Shown: positions 39,835 through 55,111, counted from the first letter of the stretch. The stretch is 64,000 bases of DNA from Scylla paramamosain (GCF_035594125.1 NC_087151.1:23021069-23085068); one strand, 5' to 3'. Notes: generated by a model from the sequence alone, not told the origin. Translations and numbers: made by a program.

Positions 39835-39900
39835 GTAATAATAATAATAAAAAGAGGAACAACAACAACAATACTACTACTAATAATAATAATAATAACG

Positions 39901-39999
<99 letters not shown>

Positions 40000-40000
40000 T
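39706..40000. repeat. (AAT)n microsatellite cluster
   Basis: Long AAT tracts (39,797-39,850 and 39,880-39,997) separated by a short CAA/CTA stretch. They begin after about 85 bp of unique AT-rich sequence. Confidence 0.93.
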
Positions 40001-40067
40001 AACAAGCATGCAAGAACATGACAATTAATTATAACGACAAACGACTGTTTCTTATAACTGGTTGCAG

Positions 40068-40218
40068 GAGGAACTGTCCCCCACTGAAGCGTGACATGTA
40101 TTGCGCCCGTTATTTCATGGAATGTGGCTTGAATGACCCTTCTTCCTGCCCCCGTGGCGAGCAGTGCTTTCCCGAAGTGTTCGGTACTCTGTGTGTCTCG
40201 AGGTCCCATAATCAGTAA
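40068..40218 (+). CDS. Candidate terminal exon of a small cysteine-rich secreted-type peptide
   Basis: A GC-richer stretch in AT-rich surroundings. A credible 3' splice site lies just upstream: a pyrimidine-rich CTGTTTCTTATAAC followed by TTGCAG (AG at 40,066-40,067). After one phase base, the frame runs 49 codons to TAA at 40,216-40,218. It holds six cysteines with spacing 8, 6, 7, 5, 8 (begins RNCPPLKRDMYCARYF, ends GTLCVSRSHNQ). The C...ND...C.....C part resembles WAP/crustin-like spacing, but the diagnostic adjacent Cys pair is absent. The family is not recognised. Upstream exons, including any signal peptide, are not in the visible unique sequence and would lie across the microsatellite. 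It could be a host gene exon or a chance ORF; composition and splice context favour an exon. Confidence 0.5.
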
Positions 40219-40233
40219 TGAGGGTGAGTTTTG

Positions 40234-40474
<241 letters not shown>

Positions 40475-40561
40475 TTAGGTAGGCATGAAAGTGTTTTCCG
40501 CATTTAACTTATTTAATAGAGCTTTATTTATTTACTTTATTTATTTATTTATTATTTATTA
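40475..40561. other. Short spacer with TTTA repeats
   Basis: Unique sequence followed by a TTTA-rich run (40,523-40,561). The satellite then resumes. Confidence 0.7.
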
Positions 40562-41330
40562 TTCAAAAACTATGTTTTTGAGGTATTTACCAAAACGCTA
40601 AAACGGATGTAAAACCCTCTTCATTGAGACACAGAGTAACATTACCAAAAACAAGTATTTTGGGTGTTTATGAGCTTATTACGTACATAAACGCTAAAAT
40701 GCATGCAAAGTACCCGGTATGGGAAAACGAAAGAACATTACGAGAATTGTGTATAAGCAGTGTTTTTGAGGTTCTTAGGTACCAAAACGCGAGAATGCGT
40801 TGAATAACCCTCTATGTGGAGAATTAGAACATTACCAAAAACGTGTATTTTGAGTGTTTTTTACATTGTTAGATACCAAACTGACAAAACGCATGCAAAG
40901 CACTCTATATAGGAAAACGAAGCGACATTACCAGAAACGTGTTTTTTTTTTTCTTTTTAGCGTTTTATGCACCAAAACAATAAAAATGCTTGGAAAGTAT
41001 CCTACAAAACAACATTACAAAAAAGGTGTCTTTTGTGTGTTTCTGAGCTTCTTACGTACCAAAACGGTAAAATTCATGCAAAACACTCATTATGGAGAAA
41101 CAGAATACCATTACCAAAAAATATGTATTACGATGATTTTTCAGATCGTTAGGTACAAAAACAGCAAAATGCATGCAATGGATCTTTATATGATGAAAGA
41201 AAACAATATTAATTACAATAATATTGCACTATTAATACACACGTATTATGAATTATTAAACCTTAGCTAACAACCATAACACACGTTTTTAGTAATGTTT
41301 TTCTGTTTCTACATGTAGAGTGTTGTTGAG

Positions 41331-41526
<196 letters not shown>

Positions 41527-44500
41527 ATTATGAGAGCTTTTGAGCTTTTTAGGTTCCAAAACGCAAAAACACTTTAATAGCATTATATATGAAAAAAAAA
41601 CAGAACATTACCAAAGAACGTGTATTTTGAGTGTTTTTTTGCATTGTTAGGTACCAAAGTGCCAAAATGCATGCAAAGCACCCCATATGGGGAAAATAAA
41701 CGATATTTCCAGAAACATCTCTTTTGAGTGCATATGAGCATGTTAAGCACCAAAACGCTAAAATGCATAAAAATCACTCTGAATGGGAATACCAAACAAT
41801 TTTACAAAAAAAAAACGTATCCTTTGAGTGTTTTTAGCTTCTTACGTAGCGAAGTGCTAAAACGCATGAAAAACACACTTTATGAAGAAAGAATAGCATT
41901 ACCAAAAAGAAGTGTTTTGAACCTTTTTAGCTTGTTACGTACAAAAACGATAAAATGCATGGAAAGAACCCTATTTGAGGTAATGAAAAAATCATTGCTA
42001 GAGATATGTATTATGAGTGCTTTGGATCGTTTCAGGTACTAAAACGCTAAAACGCATGAATAGCACTCTATCTCGGATAGAGAACAACATTATCAAATAT
42101 TTTTTTAACATTCTTAAATACCGAAACGCCGAAAAGCATGCAAAACACCCTCAATTGTGAAATGAAATTTCATTTACATAAACGTGTCTTTTTGAATGTC
42201 CTTTGAAGGCACGAAAACACTAAAAAACATGGAAAAAACTCAATATGGAAAAAAAAAATACTAAAATGTGTCTTTTGAGTGTTTTTTAGGTACTTACGTA
42301 CCGAAACGCTAAAACACCTTTTATAGGGAAACAATAACAACTTTAATAAAAACGTACATTTTCTGTTTTTTGTTTTAGTTTTTGCTTGTTACGTAAAAAA
42401 CCGCAAATATATATTAAAAGTGCACTTCATCGCGAAAATAAAGAACATTACGAGAGACGTGTATTTTTAGTGTTCTTGAGCTTCTTTTTGAGCTATGTAC
42501 CAAAACGCTGAAACACATGAATAACACTCAATATGGAGAAACAGATTAAGAATAAAAAAATAGTGTATTTTGTGTGTTTTCAACATCATTAGATAACAAA
42601 ACGCCAAAAAGCATGCAAGGCAACCTCTACGGTGAAATGAAACGACTTTACAGGAAACGTATCCTATAAGTGTTTTTGTGCATGTTTGACAATAAAACGC
42701 TAAAAACCATCGAAAGCACCCGATATGGGAAAACAAAATAACATTACCAAAAAACGTTCCTTTTGAGTGTTTTTGGGCTACTTAACTAACAAAACCCTAA
42801 AACGCATGCAAAACCCCTTTATTGAGATACAGAGTAACATTACCAAAAACAAGTAGTTTAAGTGTTTTCAGCTTGCAAAGTACACTACATCGCAAAACTA
42901 AAGAACATTACGAGAAACGTGTATTCTTAATATTTTTGAGCTTCTTAGGTACCAAAACACTGAAACGCACGAATAACACTCTATACGGAGAAACAGAATA
43001 AAAATACAAAAATGAAACAGGGGAAGAATGGGGAAACAAGAGGACCCTACGAATAACTTGTTTTAGGAGTGTTTTTGAGCTTCTTAGTACCAAAAAAAAA
43101 AGCAAAACAACATTGAATAACTCTTCATATAGAGAAACAACAATATTACCAAAAAAACGTGTATTTTGAGTGTTTTTTTTTTATTTACACTGTTAAGTAC
43201 CAAAACGCCAAAATGCATGCAATGTGCCCTATATGAGAAAAAAGAAACGACATTAAGTGAAACGTATCTTTTGAGTATTTTTTGTATGTTACACAGCAAA
43301 ACTCTAAAAATCTTGGAAAGCATCCTATATGGGTAAACAAAAAAAAGTCTTTTGATTTATTATTTTTTTTTTGGAGCTGCATATGTACCAAAATACTAAA
43401 ACGCACGGAAAACACCTTTTGTGGAGACACAAAGTAACATTACCAAGTATTTTTACTTAAGAAAAAATGACAAGTGTTTTTAATGTTTTTGAGCTTGTTG
43501 CGTACATAAACGTCAAAATGCATGCAAACAACCTATATGGGGAGACAAAATACAATTACGAGAAACGTATATTAAGAATATTTTTGAGCTTCTCAAGTAC
43601 CAAAACGCTAAAAAGCATGAATAGCTCTCTACATGGACAAATAGAGCAACACTACCAAAAAAAAAAAACATGTATTTTGAGTGCATTTCCCATTGTCATA
43701 TACCAAATGTCAAAATGTATGTAAAGCACCTTATATGTGGAAAGGAAACGACATTTTAAGAAACGTGTTTGTTGAGTGATTATGGCATGTTTAGATATCA
43801 AAAAACTAGATAGCATTGAAAGTATCCTATGTGGAAGAATACTACATCATTATCAAATTCTTCTCTTTTCGATGTTTTTAAGCTACTTACGTACCAAAAA
43901 GATAAAACGCAGGCAAAACACCCTTTATGGAAAAACAGTATAAGTTTACCAAAAAAAAACGGTATTTTCAGAGGTTTTGAGCTTGTTACGTACAAAAATT
44001 CTAAAATGCATGGAAAGTACTCTATTTGGGGAAAGAAAATAATATTAAGAGAAACGTGTGTAATGAGAGTTATTAAGCTTCTTAGGTACCAAAACGTTAA
44101 AAGGCATCAATAGCATTCTGTATAGCGAAATAAAACTTCATTACTAAAGACGTGTATTTTGAATGTTTTTATCATTGTTAGTTAACAAACTCCAAAATGC
44201 ATGCAAAGTCACCTACATGGGGAAAGGAAACGGCATTAACAGAAACGTGTCTTTTGTGATTTTATTAAGTGTGTTAGACACGATAAACGTTAAAAAGCAT
44301 AGATACCACCCTGTATGGAAAAATAAAACAATATTAGGAAAAACGTGTCTTTTGAGTGTTTTTGAACCACTTATGTACGAAAACGCTAAAACGCATGCAA
44401 AACACCTTTTATAGTGAAACAAAATAACGTAGCCCAAAAAGAAGTATTTTGAGTGTTTTTCACTTTGTTAGTTAGGTACCAAAACGTCAAAAAACAATAC

Positions 44501-47500
44501 AAAACAGCCTATATTGGGATACTAAATCAGATTTCCAGAAACATTTCTTTTGAGAGTTTATGAACGCGCTAGGAACTAAAATACTAAAAAGCATGGAAAA
44601 CACCTTATAAGTAAAAACAAAATAACTTCAACAAAAATGTCTTTTTTAAGTGTTTTGAGCTACTTATCAAAACGCTAAAGCGTATGTAAAACGCCCTTCA
44701 TGGAAAAAACAGTATATTTTTACTAAAAAACGTGTATTTGGAGTGTTTTTGAGCTTGTTACGTAGAAAAATGCCAAAAATGCGTGGAAAGTACTTTATAT
44801 GGGGAAAGGAGAAGACATTACGAGAAACTTGTGTTAAGAGAGCTTTTGAGTTTCTCAGGTACCAAAACGCTAAAAAGCATGAATAGCACTCTTCATGGAG
44901 GAGCAACAACAACAACAAAAAAGGTATATTTTGAATGTGTTTCACATTGTTAGATACCAAAACGCCAAAATGCATAGAAAGCATCCCATATGGAGAAAGA
45001 AAACGAGATTTCCAGAAACGTGTCTTTCGAGTGTTAGCAAGCGTGCTAGGCATCGAAACGCTAAAAAGCATGGAAAGCACCCTATATGAGAAAACAAAAG
45101 AACATTACTAAAAACGTATCTTTCCAGTTTTTTGAGTTATTTACGTAAGAAAACGCTAAAACGCATGTATGTCTATGGAAAACAAAATAAATACCAAAAA
45201 CAATTATTTTAAATGTTTTTGAGCATATTACTTACAAAAGGCCTAAATATTTCAAACTACTTTAAATGCGGAAACGAAAAAAAAGAAAACGAAAAACGCG
45301 TATTACGAGTGTTTTTGAGCTTATTAGGTACCAAAACTTTCGTATGCATGCATGTTTCTCCGTTTAGAGAAACAGAAAAAATATTACCATAACATGTATT
45401 TTACGTGTATTTCACATTGTTAGTTTCTTTCGAGTGTTTTTGACCTACTTACATACCAAAACGCTATAACGCATGCAAAACACCTTTTATGTAGAAACAT
45501 TATCAAAAACAAGAGTTTTGATTTATTTTTTAGCTTGTTACGTAGACAAACGCCAAAATGCATGCAAAGTACCCTCTATGGAGAAACGAGAAAAAGAAAA
45601 AAAAAGTTACCAGAAACGTGTATTAGCAATGGTTTTGAGCTTCTTGGACACCAAAACGCTAAAACGCATAAATACCTCTCAATATGGAGAAACAGTACAA
45701 CTTTAACAAGAATGTGTATTTTGAGTGTATTTCACTTTGGTAGGTACCAAAACGCCAAACTGAATGCAAAGCACCCTTTATGGGGGAAAGGAAGCGAGAT
45801 TTCCAGAAACGTGTCTTTTTAGTATTTATGAGCGTGTTAGGTTCTAAAACGCTTAAGGGCATGGACAAAACATAAGCAATTTAACACGGGTTTAGCGATC
45901 CTAAAATACCCCTTTCAGTGTTTTTGAGTTACTTACGCACCAAAACGCAAAATCGCATGCAAAAACATCTATAATGGAGAAACAGAATAACATTACCAAA
46001 AACAAGTATTTTGATTTTTTTTTTATGCTCATTGCGTACATAAACGCAAAAAAATACATAAAAAGTACCCTGTATGGGGAGACGAAAAAAAAAAAAAAAG
46101 ATAATTTCGAGAAATGTGTATTATCAGTGGTCTTGAGCTCCTTAGATACTAAAACGCTAAAACGCATAAATAACACTCTATATGGAGAAACAGAACAATA
46201 TTACCAAGAGGATGTATTTAGAGTGTATTTCACATTGTTAGGTAACAAAACGTCAAATTCAAAGCAAAGCACACTATATGGGAAAGGAAACGAGATTTCC
46301 AGAGACCTGTCTTTTTAGTGTTTATAAGAGTGATAGGCATCAAAACACTAAAAAAAAGCATGGAAAGCACCGTATATGAGAAAACAAAAACATTGCCAAA
46401 AATGTCTCTTTTTTTATGTTTTTGGGTTACCTACGTACCAAAACGCTTAAACGCAGGCAAAACATTCTATGTGGAGAAGCAGAATAACATTACCACGAAC
46501 AATTATTTTGAGTATTTTTGAGCTTGTTATTTGAAAAAAAAAAAAAAAACGCCAAAATGCATGCAAAGTTCCCTATATAGGGAAACGATACCATATGTGT
46601 ATTATGAGTGTTTTTTTTTCTTTTTTTTGTTTCTTAGGTAATAAATCATGTACAAAATCGCCAAAATGTATTCAAAATATCCTATATTGGTAAACAAAAC
46701 GCCATTATAAGGAACTTGTCGTATGAGTGTTTTTGAGCTTCGTAGGTAAAAAGATGCTAAAACTCTTTATGAAGAAACAGAACAATATTATCAAAAATGT
46801 GTATTTTGGGTGTATTTCACATTGTTAGCTCCCATAACGCGAAACTATATGCAAAGATCTCTATATGAGAAAACGAAAAGAGATTTCAAAAAATGTGTCT
46901 TTTGAATGTTTGTGAGCGCGCTAGGCATGAAAACGATAAAAAAGCATAGAAAGTACCTTATATGGAAAATGGAGACAAAGAAAAAAAAACATTACTAAAA
47001 ACGTCTCTTTTCAATGTTTTGAGCTACTTACGTAACAAAATGTTAAAAGGCATGCAACCCTGTATAGAAAGCAGAATAACTACCAATAAAACAAGCATTT
47101 TGAGAGTTTTTGAGCATGTTATGTAAAAAAAAGGCAAAATGATTGAACAACTTTACATGTCGAAAAAAAAAATATTACGAGAAATATTTATTTTTAGGTA
47201 CGAAAGCACTAAAATACATGAACAGAATTCCTTACGAAAAAAAAAAAATACAGAAAACGTGCATTTTGAGTGCATTTCACATTCTTAGATGTCATAACCC
47301 AATATGCATGCAAACCACTCTATAAGATGAATGAAAACGGCATTTACAGTAGCGTGCCTTTTGAGTGTTTGTAAGGTTGTTAGGCACAAAAAACCTAAAA
47401 CCCATGAAAAATATGCTATATTGGAAAAGAACACAATATTACCAAAAATGTGTCATTTGAGTGCTTTTTGGAGCTATTTACGTATCAAAACGCTAACACG

Positions 47501-50500
47501 TAAGCAAAATACACAAATAGAGAAACAATAACATTACAAAAAAAAAAAGTATATTGAGTGTTTTCATACTTGTTACGTACAAAAACCTCAAACTGCTTGG
47601 AAAGTGCCCTGTATGGGGAAATAAAAAGACATTACGAGATTCTTGTATTATGAGCGTTTTTGAGCTTCATTGGTGTCAAAATACTAAAACGCATAAATAG
47701 CACTATATATGAAGAAACAGAACAACATTAACAAAAACGTATATATTTAGTATATTTCACATTGTTAGGTAGCAAAACGACAAAATGCATGCAAAGCACC
47801 CTATTGGGGATAAGGAAACGAGATTTTCCCCCCCAAAAAAAAGTGTCTCTTAGCGTTTATGAGCGTGTTAGGCACGAAAATGCAAAAAGAGAGAAAGAAA
47901 ACATTCTATATGGGAAGAGAAAACAAAACATCTCTTTTCAGTGTCCTTACCTACCAAAACTCTAAAACGCAAACAAAACGCGCTTTATTGAGAAACAGAA
48001 TAACATTACCAAAATAAAGTATTTTCATTGTTTTTGAGCTTTTCACGCACAAAACGCCAATATGCATTGAAAATACTCTATATGAGGTAACGAAAGAACA
48101 TTACGAGAAACATTATGAGTGCTTTTAAGCTTCTTAGGCACAAAAAACGTTAAAACGCATAAATACCATACAGTATGAAGAAACGAACATTAGCAAAAAA
48201 GTGTTTTTCAGTATATTTCACATTGTTAGGTACCAAAATGTCAAAATGCATGCAAAAGCCCTTCATAATGGGAAACCAAAGGAAATTTCCAGAAACGTTT
48301 CTTTTGAGTGTTTATAAGCGATTTATGTATCGAAACGATATATTTGAAAAGGAAACGAGATTCCCAGAAACGTGTCTTTTCAGTGTTTGTATGAGTGCTA
48401 GGCACAAAAACGCTAAAGAGCATGGAAATCACCCTATATGGAATACAAAACTACACTACGAGAAACTTGTCTTTTGTGTGTTTTTTTTTTTTTTTTTTTT
48501 TAGCTTCCGTACCAAAACGTGTTCTGAGTTTGTAACGTAGAAAAACGACAAAATGCATGCAAAATAACCTGTATGGGGTAACAAAAGAACATTACGAGAA
48601 ACGTGTTCTATGAGTGCTTTTAAACTTCTTAGATAAAAAAAAAACGCGAAAACGCCTAAATATCCCTCTATATTAAGGAACAGAACAACATTACCAAAAA
48701 CGTGTATTTTGAGTTTTTTTCACATTCTTAGGTACCAAAAAGCTAAGAACGCATGGAAAATCCCTTATATGAGCAAACGAAACGAAATTTCCAGAAACTT
48801 GATTTTTGGGGAATTTATGAGCGTTCTATCTATCAAAACGCTTAAAAGCATGGATATCAACCTATATTGGAATACGAATGAACATTACCAAAAATGTATA
48901 TTTTGAGAGTCTTTCACATTGTTAGGTACCAAATTGGCAAAATGCATGTAGAGTCCAAAATATGGGGAAACAAAACGAAATTTACAGAAACGTTTCTTTT
49001 GAGTATTTATGAACTTGTTAGACACAAAAACACTAAAAAGCATGGAAAGCACTCTATACTGAAAAAAAAAAAAAAACATTACCAAAAACTTTTTTTCAGG
49101 TGTTTTAAGCTACTTTCTTAACAAAACGCTAAAACACATGTAAAATATGTGGGAAAGAGAATAACTAACAAAAACAAGTATTTTGAGGGCTTTTGAACTT
49201 GTTATGAACAGATAGGCCAAAATACTGCAAACTACCCTATATGAGGAATAGAAAAAAAAAACGAAAAACGTGTATTATGAGTTTATTTCAGCTTCTTAAC
49301 TACTAAAACCCTAAAACTCATGAATAGCACTCTATATGGAGAAATAGAATAACATTACCAAAACGCCAAAATGCAGTCAAAGCATCATATATGGGGTAAG
49401 GAAACAAGATTTCCAAAGAATAAATGTGTCTTTTGAGTGTTTATGAGTGTAATAGGCATCAAAACATTGTAAATTATACAAAATACTCGATATTGTTAGG
49501 CACCAAGGCGGTAAAAAGCATGGAAATCACCCTTCATGGGAATATAAAACGGCATTACGCAAAACGTGTCTATCGAGTGTTTTAGAAATTCTTATGTTCC
49601 AAAATGCTAAAGCGTATGCAAAAATATATGTTATGGAGAAACAAAATAATATTATCAAAATCAAAATTTTTTTTTCTAGTTTTTCAGCTTGTTACGTAGA
49701 AAAATGTCAAAAAGCATGCAAAGTACACTTAATGCGGAAAAGAAAAGACATTACATGAATCGTGTATTATGAGTGTTTTTGTGTTTTTTTAGGTTTCAAA
49801 ACGTTAAAACACATGAATAGCACTCTATATAGAGAAACAGAATAATATTGCCAAAAATGTGTATCTGCATGCAGGGCACCTTACATGGGAAAAGAGAATG
49901 AGATTTCCAGAAACGTGTCTCGAGTGTTTATGAGCGTGCTAGGCACCAAAGCGCTAAAAAAGTATTAAAACCACCTTCTATGGGAATAGAAAACAGCATT
50001 ACCAAAAAACGTGTCTTTTGAAAAAACCCTTTATGAATAAAAAAATAACATTACCAAAAAGAAGTATTTTCAGTGTTTTAGGACTTGTTACGAAAAAAAA
50101 AAACCTATATACATATAAAGTATCCTATGACGAAAGGAAAGGTCATTACGAGACACTTTTATTATAAATGTTTATCAACTTTATAGGTTCCCAGACGCTA
50201 AAACGCATTAACATGTCTCTATATGGAGAAACAGAACCACATAACAAAAAAAATATGGAAAAATAAAACGACATATCCAGAAACGAGTCTTTTTGACTGG
50301 TTATGAGCGTGTTAGGCAAAATGCATGGAAAACCCCCTATAAAGGAAAACAAAACAGTAATATATTGGGAAACTAAAAGACATTACGAGAATAGTGTATT
50401 ATGGGAGTCTTGAGCCTCTAGATACTAAATACTAAAACGCATTGCTAGCATATCTATATCAAGAAACAGAACAACATTGCCAAAAACGTGTATTTTGACT

Positions 50501-50509
50501 CTTTTTTCA

Positions 50510-50512
<3 letters not shown>

Positions 50513-50540
<28 letters not shown>
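50513..50540. repeat. (ATT)n microsatellite
   Basis: About nine ATT units growing out of the CACATTATTA box of a type-1 monomer. Confidence 0.93.
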
Positions 50541-50541
<1 letters not shown>

Positions 50542-50689
50542 GTCCATGTAAAGCTCACTATATGAGGAAACGAAACATTACTTTTCTTTTCAGCATTATT
50601 CATCTTATAATAAACCAAACGCTGAAACGCGTGCATCCACTCTGTGGCAAAAAATAAAATAAAAACATTACAAAAACAAGTTTTTTTTA

Positions 50690-50752
50690 ATGTTTATTTA
50701 TTTGTTTATTTATTTATTTATTTATTTATTTATTCTTTTTTTTTTTTTTTGG
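50690..50752. repeat. (TTTA)n and poly-T run
   Basis: TTTA tetranucleotides followed by poly-T, inside a satellite monomer. Confidence 0.9.
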
Positions 50753-53700
50753 CATGTAACGTAGAAAAACGCAAAATGCAGGCAATATGGGGAAATCAAA
50801 GAACATTACCAGAGACGTGTATTATGAGTGTTTTTAAGTTTCCTAGGTACCAAAACACTAAAATAATATTATTAAAAACGTTTATTTTCAGCGTATTTCA
50901 CATGTTTTGATTCCAAAACGCCAAAATGCATGCAAAGTACCTTATATGGCGAAGAGAAACGACAGTTCCAGAAATGTGTCTTTTGAGTGTTTATAAACGT
51001 GTTAGGCACCAAAACGCTCTAAGGCATGGAAAACTCTCTATATGGGGAAACAAAGAAATTTACAAAACACGTTTTTTGACCTACTTCCGTACTAAAACGC
51101 TAACATTCTTGCAAAAAACATACTTTAAGGAGAAAGAGAATAACTTTTCAGCTTTTGTTTTCAGCTTCTTTCGTACAAAAACGAACAAAATGCATGGAAG
51201 GTACCCAATATGGGGAAACGAAAAGACATTACGAGAATTGAGCATTTTAAGTGTATTTGAGCTTCTTAGGTACCAAAACTTTAAAGGGTATGAATAGCAT
51301 TCTATATGTAGTGAAGAACATTACCAAAAATTTGTATTTCGAGTATTTTCACAATGTTAGGTACCAAAACGCCATAAAGCATATGGCGAAGTGAAACTAC
51401 TTTACCAGAAAAGTGTCTTTTAATTTAATTAATTAATTATTTATTATTTATTTTTTTTTACGCCCCAAAAGGCTAAAATACATAGGAAGCACCATATATT
51501 AGGTACTAAAACTTAAAAACGCATGAATAGCACTCTATGTGGAAAGACAGAGCATTACCAAAAACCTGTATTTTGACTGTTTTTCACATTATTAAATTCC
51601 AAAACGCAAAATCCATGCGAACCACCTTTTATGGGGTAAGGAAACGAAATAAAAAAAAATCTTTTTAGCGTTTATAAGCGTGTAAGGCACGAAAACGTTA
51701 AGAAGCAAGGAAAGTTCCTTATATGGGAAAACAAAACAACATTACATTTGAGTGTTTTGAGTATTTTTCAATTTCTTGCTTACCAAAACGCTAAAACGCA
51801 TGCAAAACACCTTTTGTGGAAAAACAGATTAACATTATCAAAAACAAGTCTTTTAAGTGTTTTTGAGCTTGTTATATACAAAAACGCCAAAATGCATAAA
51901 AAAAAAAAATTTACCATATATATGCAAAAGAAAGGACATTGCCAGAGGTATGTATTTTAAGTATCTTTGAGTTTCTTAGATACAAAAACGTTCATACGCA
52001 TGAATAGCACGTGGTATGGGAAAAAAAAACAAAACATTAACAAAAACGTGTGTTTTCACATTATTAGGTACAAAAATGCCAAAATTCACAAAACGACTTT
52101 ACCAGAAATCTGTTTTGAGTGTTTTTGAGTGTGTTAGCTACTAAAACGCTAAAAAGAATGGAATTCACCTTATATGAAAAAAAAAAGAAAAAAATATTAC
52201 GAAAAACGTATGTTTTGAGTGTTTTTCAACTTCTTACGTACCAAAACGTCAAAAAAGTATCCAGAACAAACTTTATGGTGTTATAGAATAACATTATTAA
52301 AGATAACTCTTTTAGTTTTTTTGTTTTTAATTGTTACGTAGAAAACGACAAAATGCAAATAAAGAACTCTATATGGTGAAACGAAAAGACATTACGAAAA
52401 ACGTGAATTATAAGTTTTTTTTTTTTTTTTATCTCTTTTGGTACTAAACTTGAAAACAGGTAAATACCACTCTATATGGAAAAAAAAAAAAAAAATAGGA
52501 AAAACTTGTACTTTGAGTTTTCCTAACATTGTTAGGTATCAAAACGGCAAATTGCATAAAAAGCCTCCTTTATAGAGAAACGAAACGACATTCCAAAAAA
52601 CATATGTTTTCAGTGTTTTTGTGCATGTTAGGCACCAAAACGCAAAATATGCATGGAAAGCACCCTATATAAGAAATGAACAGAAAATTACCAAAAACGA
52701 GTGTTTTTGATTGTTTTTAGCTTCTTGCGTACCAATTAAAAACACATAAAAAACACCCTACATTGAGAAACAGATTCAAATTATCAAAACAAATATTTTG
52801 AGGGTTTTTGAGCTTGCTATGAAAAAAGACACCAAAATGTATGGAAAATATCCTACATGAAAAAAAGTAAATTAAATTGAGAAACGTGTATTATGAGTGT
52901 TTTTGAGCTTCTTAGTTACCGAAACAGCTAAAAACCAATAAGAGCACTCTATATTGAGATACATAACAAAAATACAAAAACTTTTGTATCATGAATGTAT
53001 TTTAAGATACAAGATTTTGTATATTGAATGTATTGAATGGTATCAAAACGCCTAAAATGCAAACGACATTTCCAGAAACATAGCTTTTAAGTGTTTATGA
53101 TGTGTTAGGCACCAAAACGCTAAAAAAAAAAAGCATAGAAAGCACCTTATATGGGAAAAAGAATAAAAACGTGTAAAAGACTCGTTTTTTATATTTTTGT
53201 ATTTTTTTCAGCTTCCTACGTTCGAAAACGGTAAACGGATGCAAAAAAAGAAGAAAAAAAACTTCAGAGGGAAACTAAACAAAACACACTTTTTTTTTAT
53301 GGAGAAGAAAAGTAATATTACCAGAAACAAAAAATTAGAGTTTTTTTCTCTTCATTACGTAGAAAAAAATCCCAAAATACATGCATGAAAATACCCTATA
53401 CAGAAATAAAAAGACGTAAATAGAAGTGTAATATGAGTTTTTTTGAGGTTCTTAGGTACCAAATTCCTAAAACGCATGAATAGCACTCTATATGGAGAAA
53501 CAGAAAAAAAAAAATAATAACATTACCAAAAATGTGTATTTTCAGATTATTGCACATTACTAGGTACGAAAACGCAAAAAAAATTCATGCAGAGTGCCCT
53601 AAATAGGGAAAAGAAACGACATTTCCAGATAAGTGTCTTGGGTATTTATGAGCATGTTAGGTACCGAAACGCTAAAACGCATGGAAAATACCCTATATAG

Positions 53701-53907
53701 GAATAAAAGAACTTTACAAAAAAACGTGTCTTTTCTATGTCTTTGAGCTACTTAAGTATTAAAACGCTAGGATAAATGCAAAACACATGTTATGAAGAAA
53801 GAAAATAACATTACCAAAAAACAAATATTTTGAGTGTTTTTGAGATTCTTAGGTATTAAAACGCTAAAACGCATGAATAGCACTCTATATGGATAAATAT
53901 AACATCA

Positions 53908-53976
53908 TTATATATTATATATTATATTATCTACTATATTATATAATATATATTATATATTATATTATATATTTCA
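53908..53976. repeat. Degenerate TATAT/ATTAT run
   Basis: An AT-only stretch of mixed TATAT and ATTAT units replaces the CTATATGG box and tail of a monomer. Confidence 0.88.
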
Positions 53977-54128
53977 GTTTCTTAGGTACCAAAACGGCAA
54001 AATGCACGCAAAGCACCCTATATGGGGAAAAGGAAACGAGATTTACAGAAAAGTGTCTTTTTAGTATTTATGAGCGTGCTAAGCGTCAAAACGCTGAAAA
54101 AAAAAAGCATGGAAAGCATACTATACGG

Positions 54129-54252
<124 letters not shown>

Positions 54253-54854
54253 GCGTCAATAGCACTTTATATGAAGGAAGAAAACAACATTACGAAAAAC
54301 GTTTATTTTGAGTGTTTTTCACATTGTTATGTACCAAAGCAACGAAATGTATGCAAAGCATTCTATATGGGGAAACAAAATGACAATACCTGAAACATGT
54401 CTTTTGAGTCTTTTTTAACCTATTAGGCACCAAAATGCTAAAATACATGAAAAGCACTCAATATTGGACCACAAAAACATAAAGAAAAGCGTATCTTTGG
54501 AGTGTTTTTTTCAGTTTTGTATGTACCAAAACACTTAAACGCATGGAAAACACCCTTTCTGTAGAAACAAAATAACATTACCAAAAGTATGCATTTCCAG
54601 TGTTTTTTAGTTTGTTAGGTACAAAAACAGGAAAATGCATTTAAAGAACCTTATGTGGTGAAACAAAGTAATATTACCGGAAACGTGGATTAAAAGTGTT
54701 TTTGACATTCTTAGGTAACAAAATACTAAAAATGCGTGAATAGCATTTCATATGTATATAGCACTTCATCTGTTTTTGGTGTTTTAGGCACCAAAAACGC
54801 TAAATTACATAGAAAGCACCCTATACTGGGATACAAAAGAACAATACAAAAAAT

Positions 54855-55111
54855 TTGTCGTCGTCGTCTAGTGGCGCGCCATCTGCCTTCGCTATGCTAA
54901 CTCGCAATTCTAGAGACCGTGTTGATAGATCCAAAAATTGTCCTGGAATGCCAGGCAGTCTAAATTCAATGTAAGGGTCGTTAATCCCCGCATGATTATT
55001 AGCATTAGCGTCTAAATTAACGGGTAATGCGTCCAACTTTCGTCTCGCAGCGACTGACGATTCAATGGTATGCAGGCGACTCACCTGCGGGAAGTTCTCA
55101 ATCACAGCCAT
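54855..55111 (-). pseudogene. Major capsid protein (double jelly-roll, hexon-like), N-terminal fragment
   Basis: The first ~86 codons of a capsid gene, from ATG at 55,111. Key blocks are a variable leader, PYIEFRLPGIPGQFLDLS and LELRVSIAKADGAPLDDDDK. This EF..PG....DLS..SLEL.V.I.K.DG pattern is the N-terminus of the double jelly-roll capsid protein of Mavericks/adintoviruses (also found in cellular genomes as F54H12.2-like proteins). Full-length relatives have several hundred more residues. Here coding stops at the satellite junction near 54,855, and the next codons read satellite. It is clearly a truncated relic. The identification rests on the conserved block only. Confidence 0.83.

Noticed and set aside
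44667..45089. Open frames of 60-137 codons throughout the satellite, some on both strands
   Set aside because: They follow the monomer repeat, are matched by open frames on the opposite strand, have no start context or family motifs, and reflect a low stop density in the repeat.
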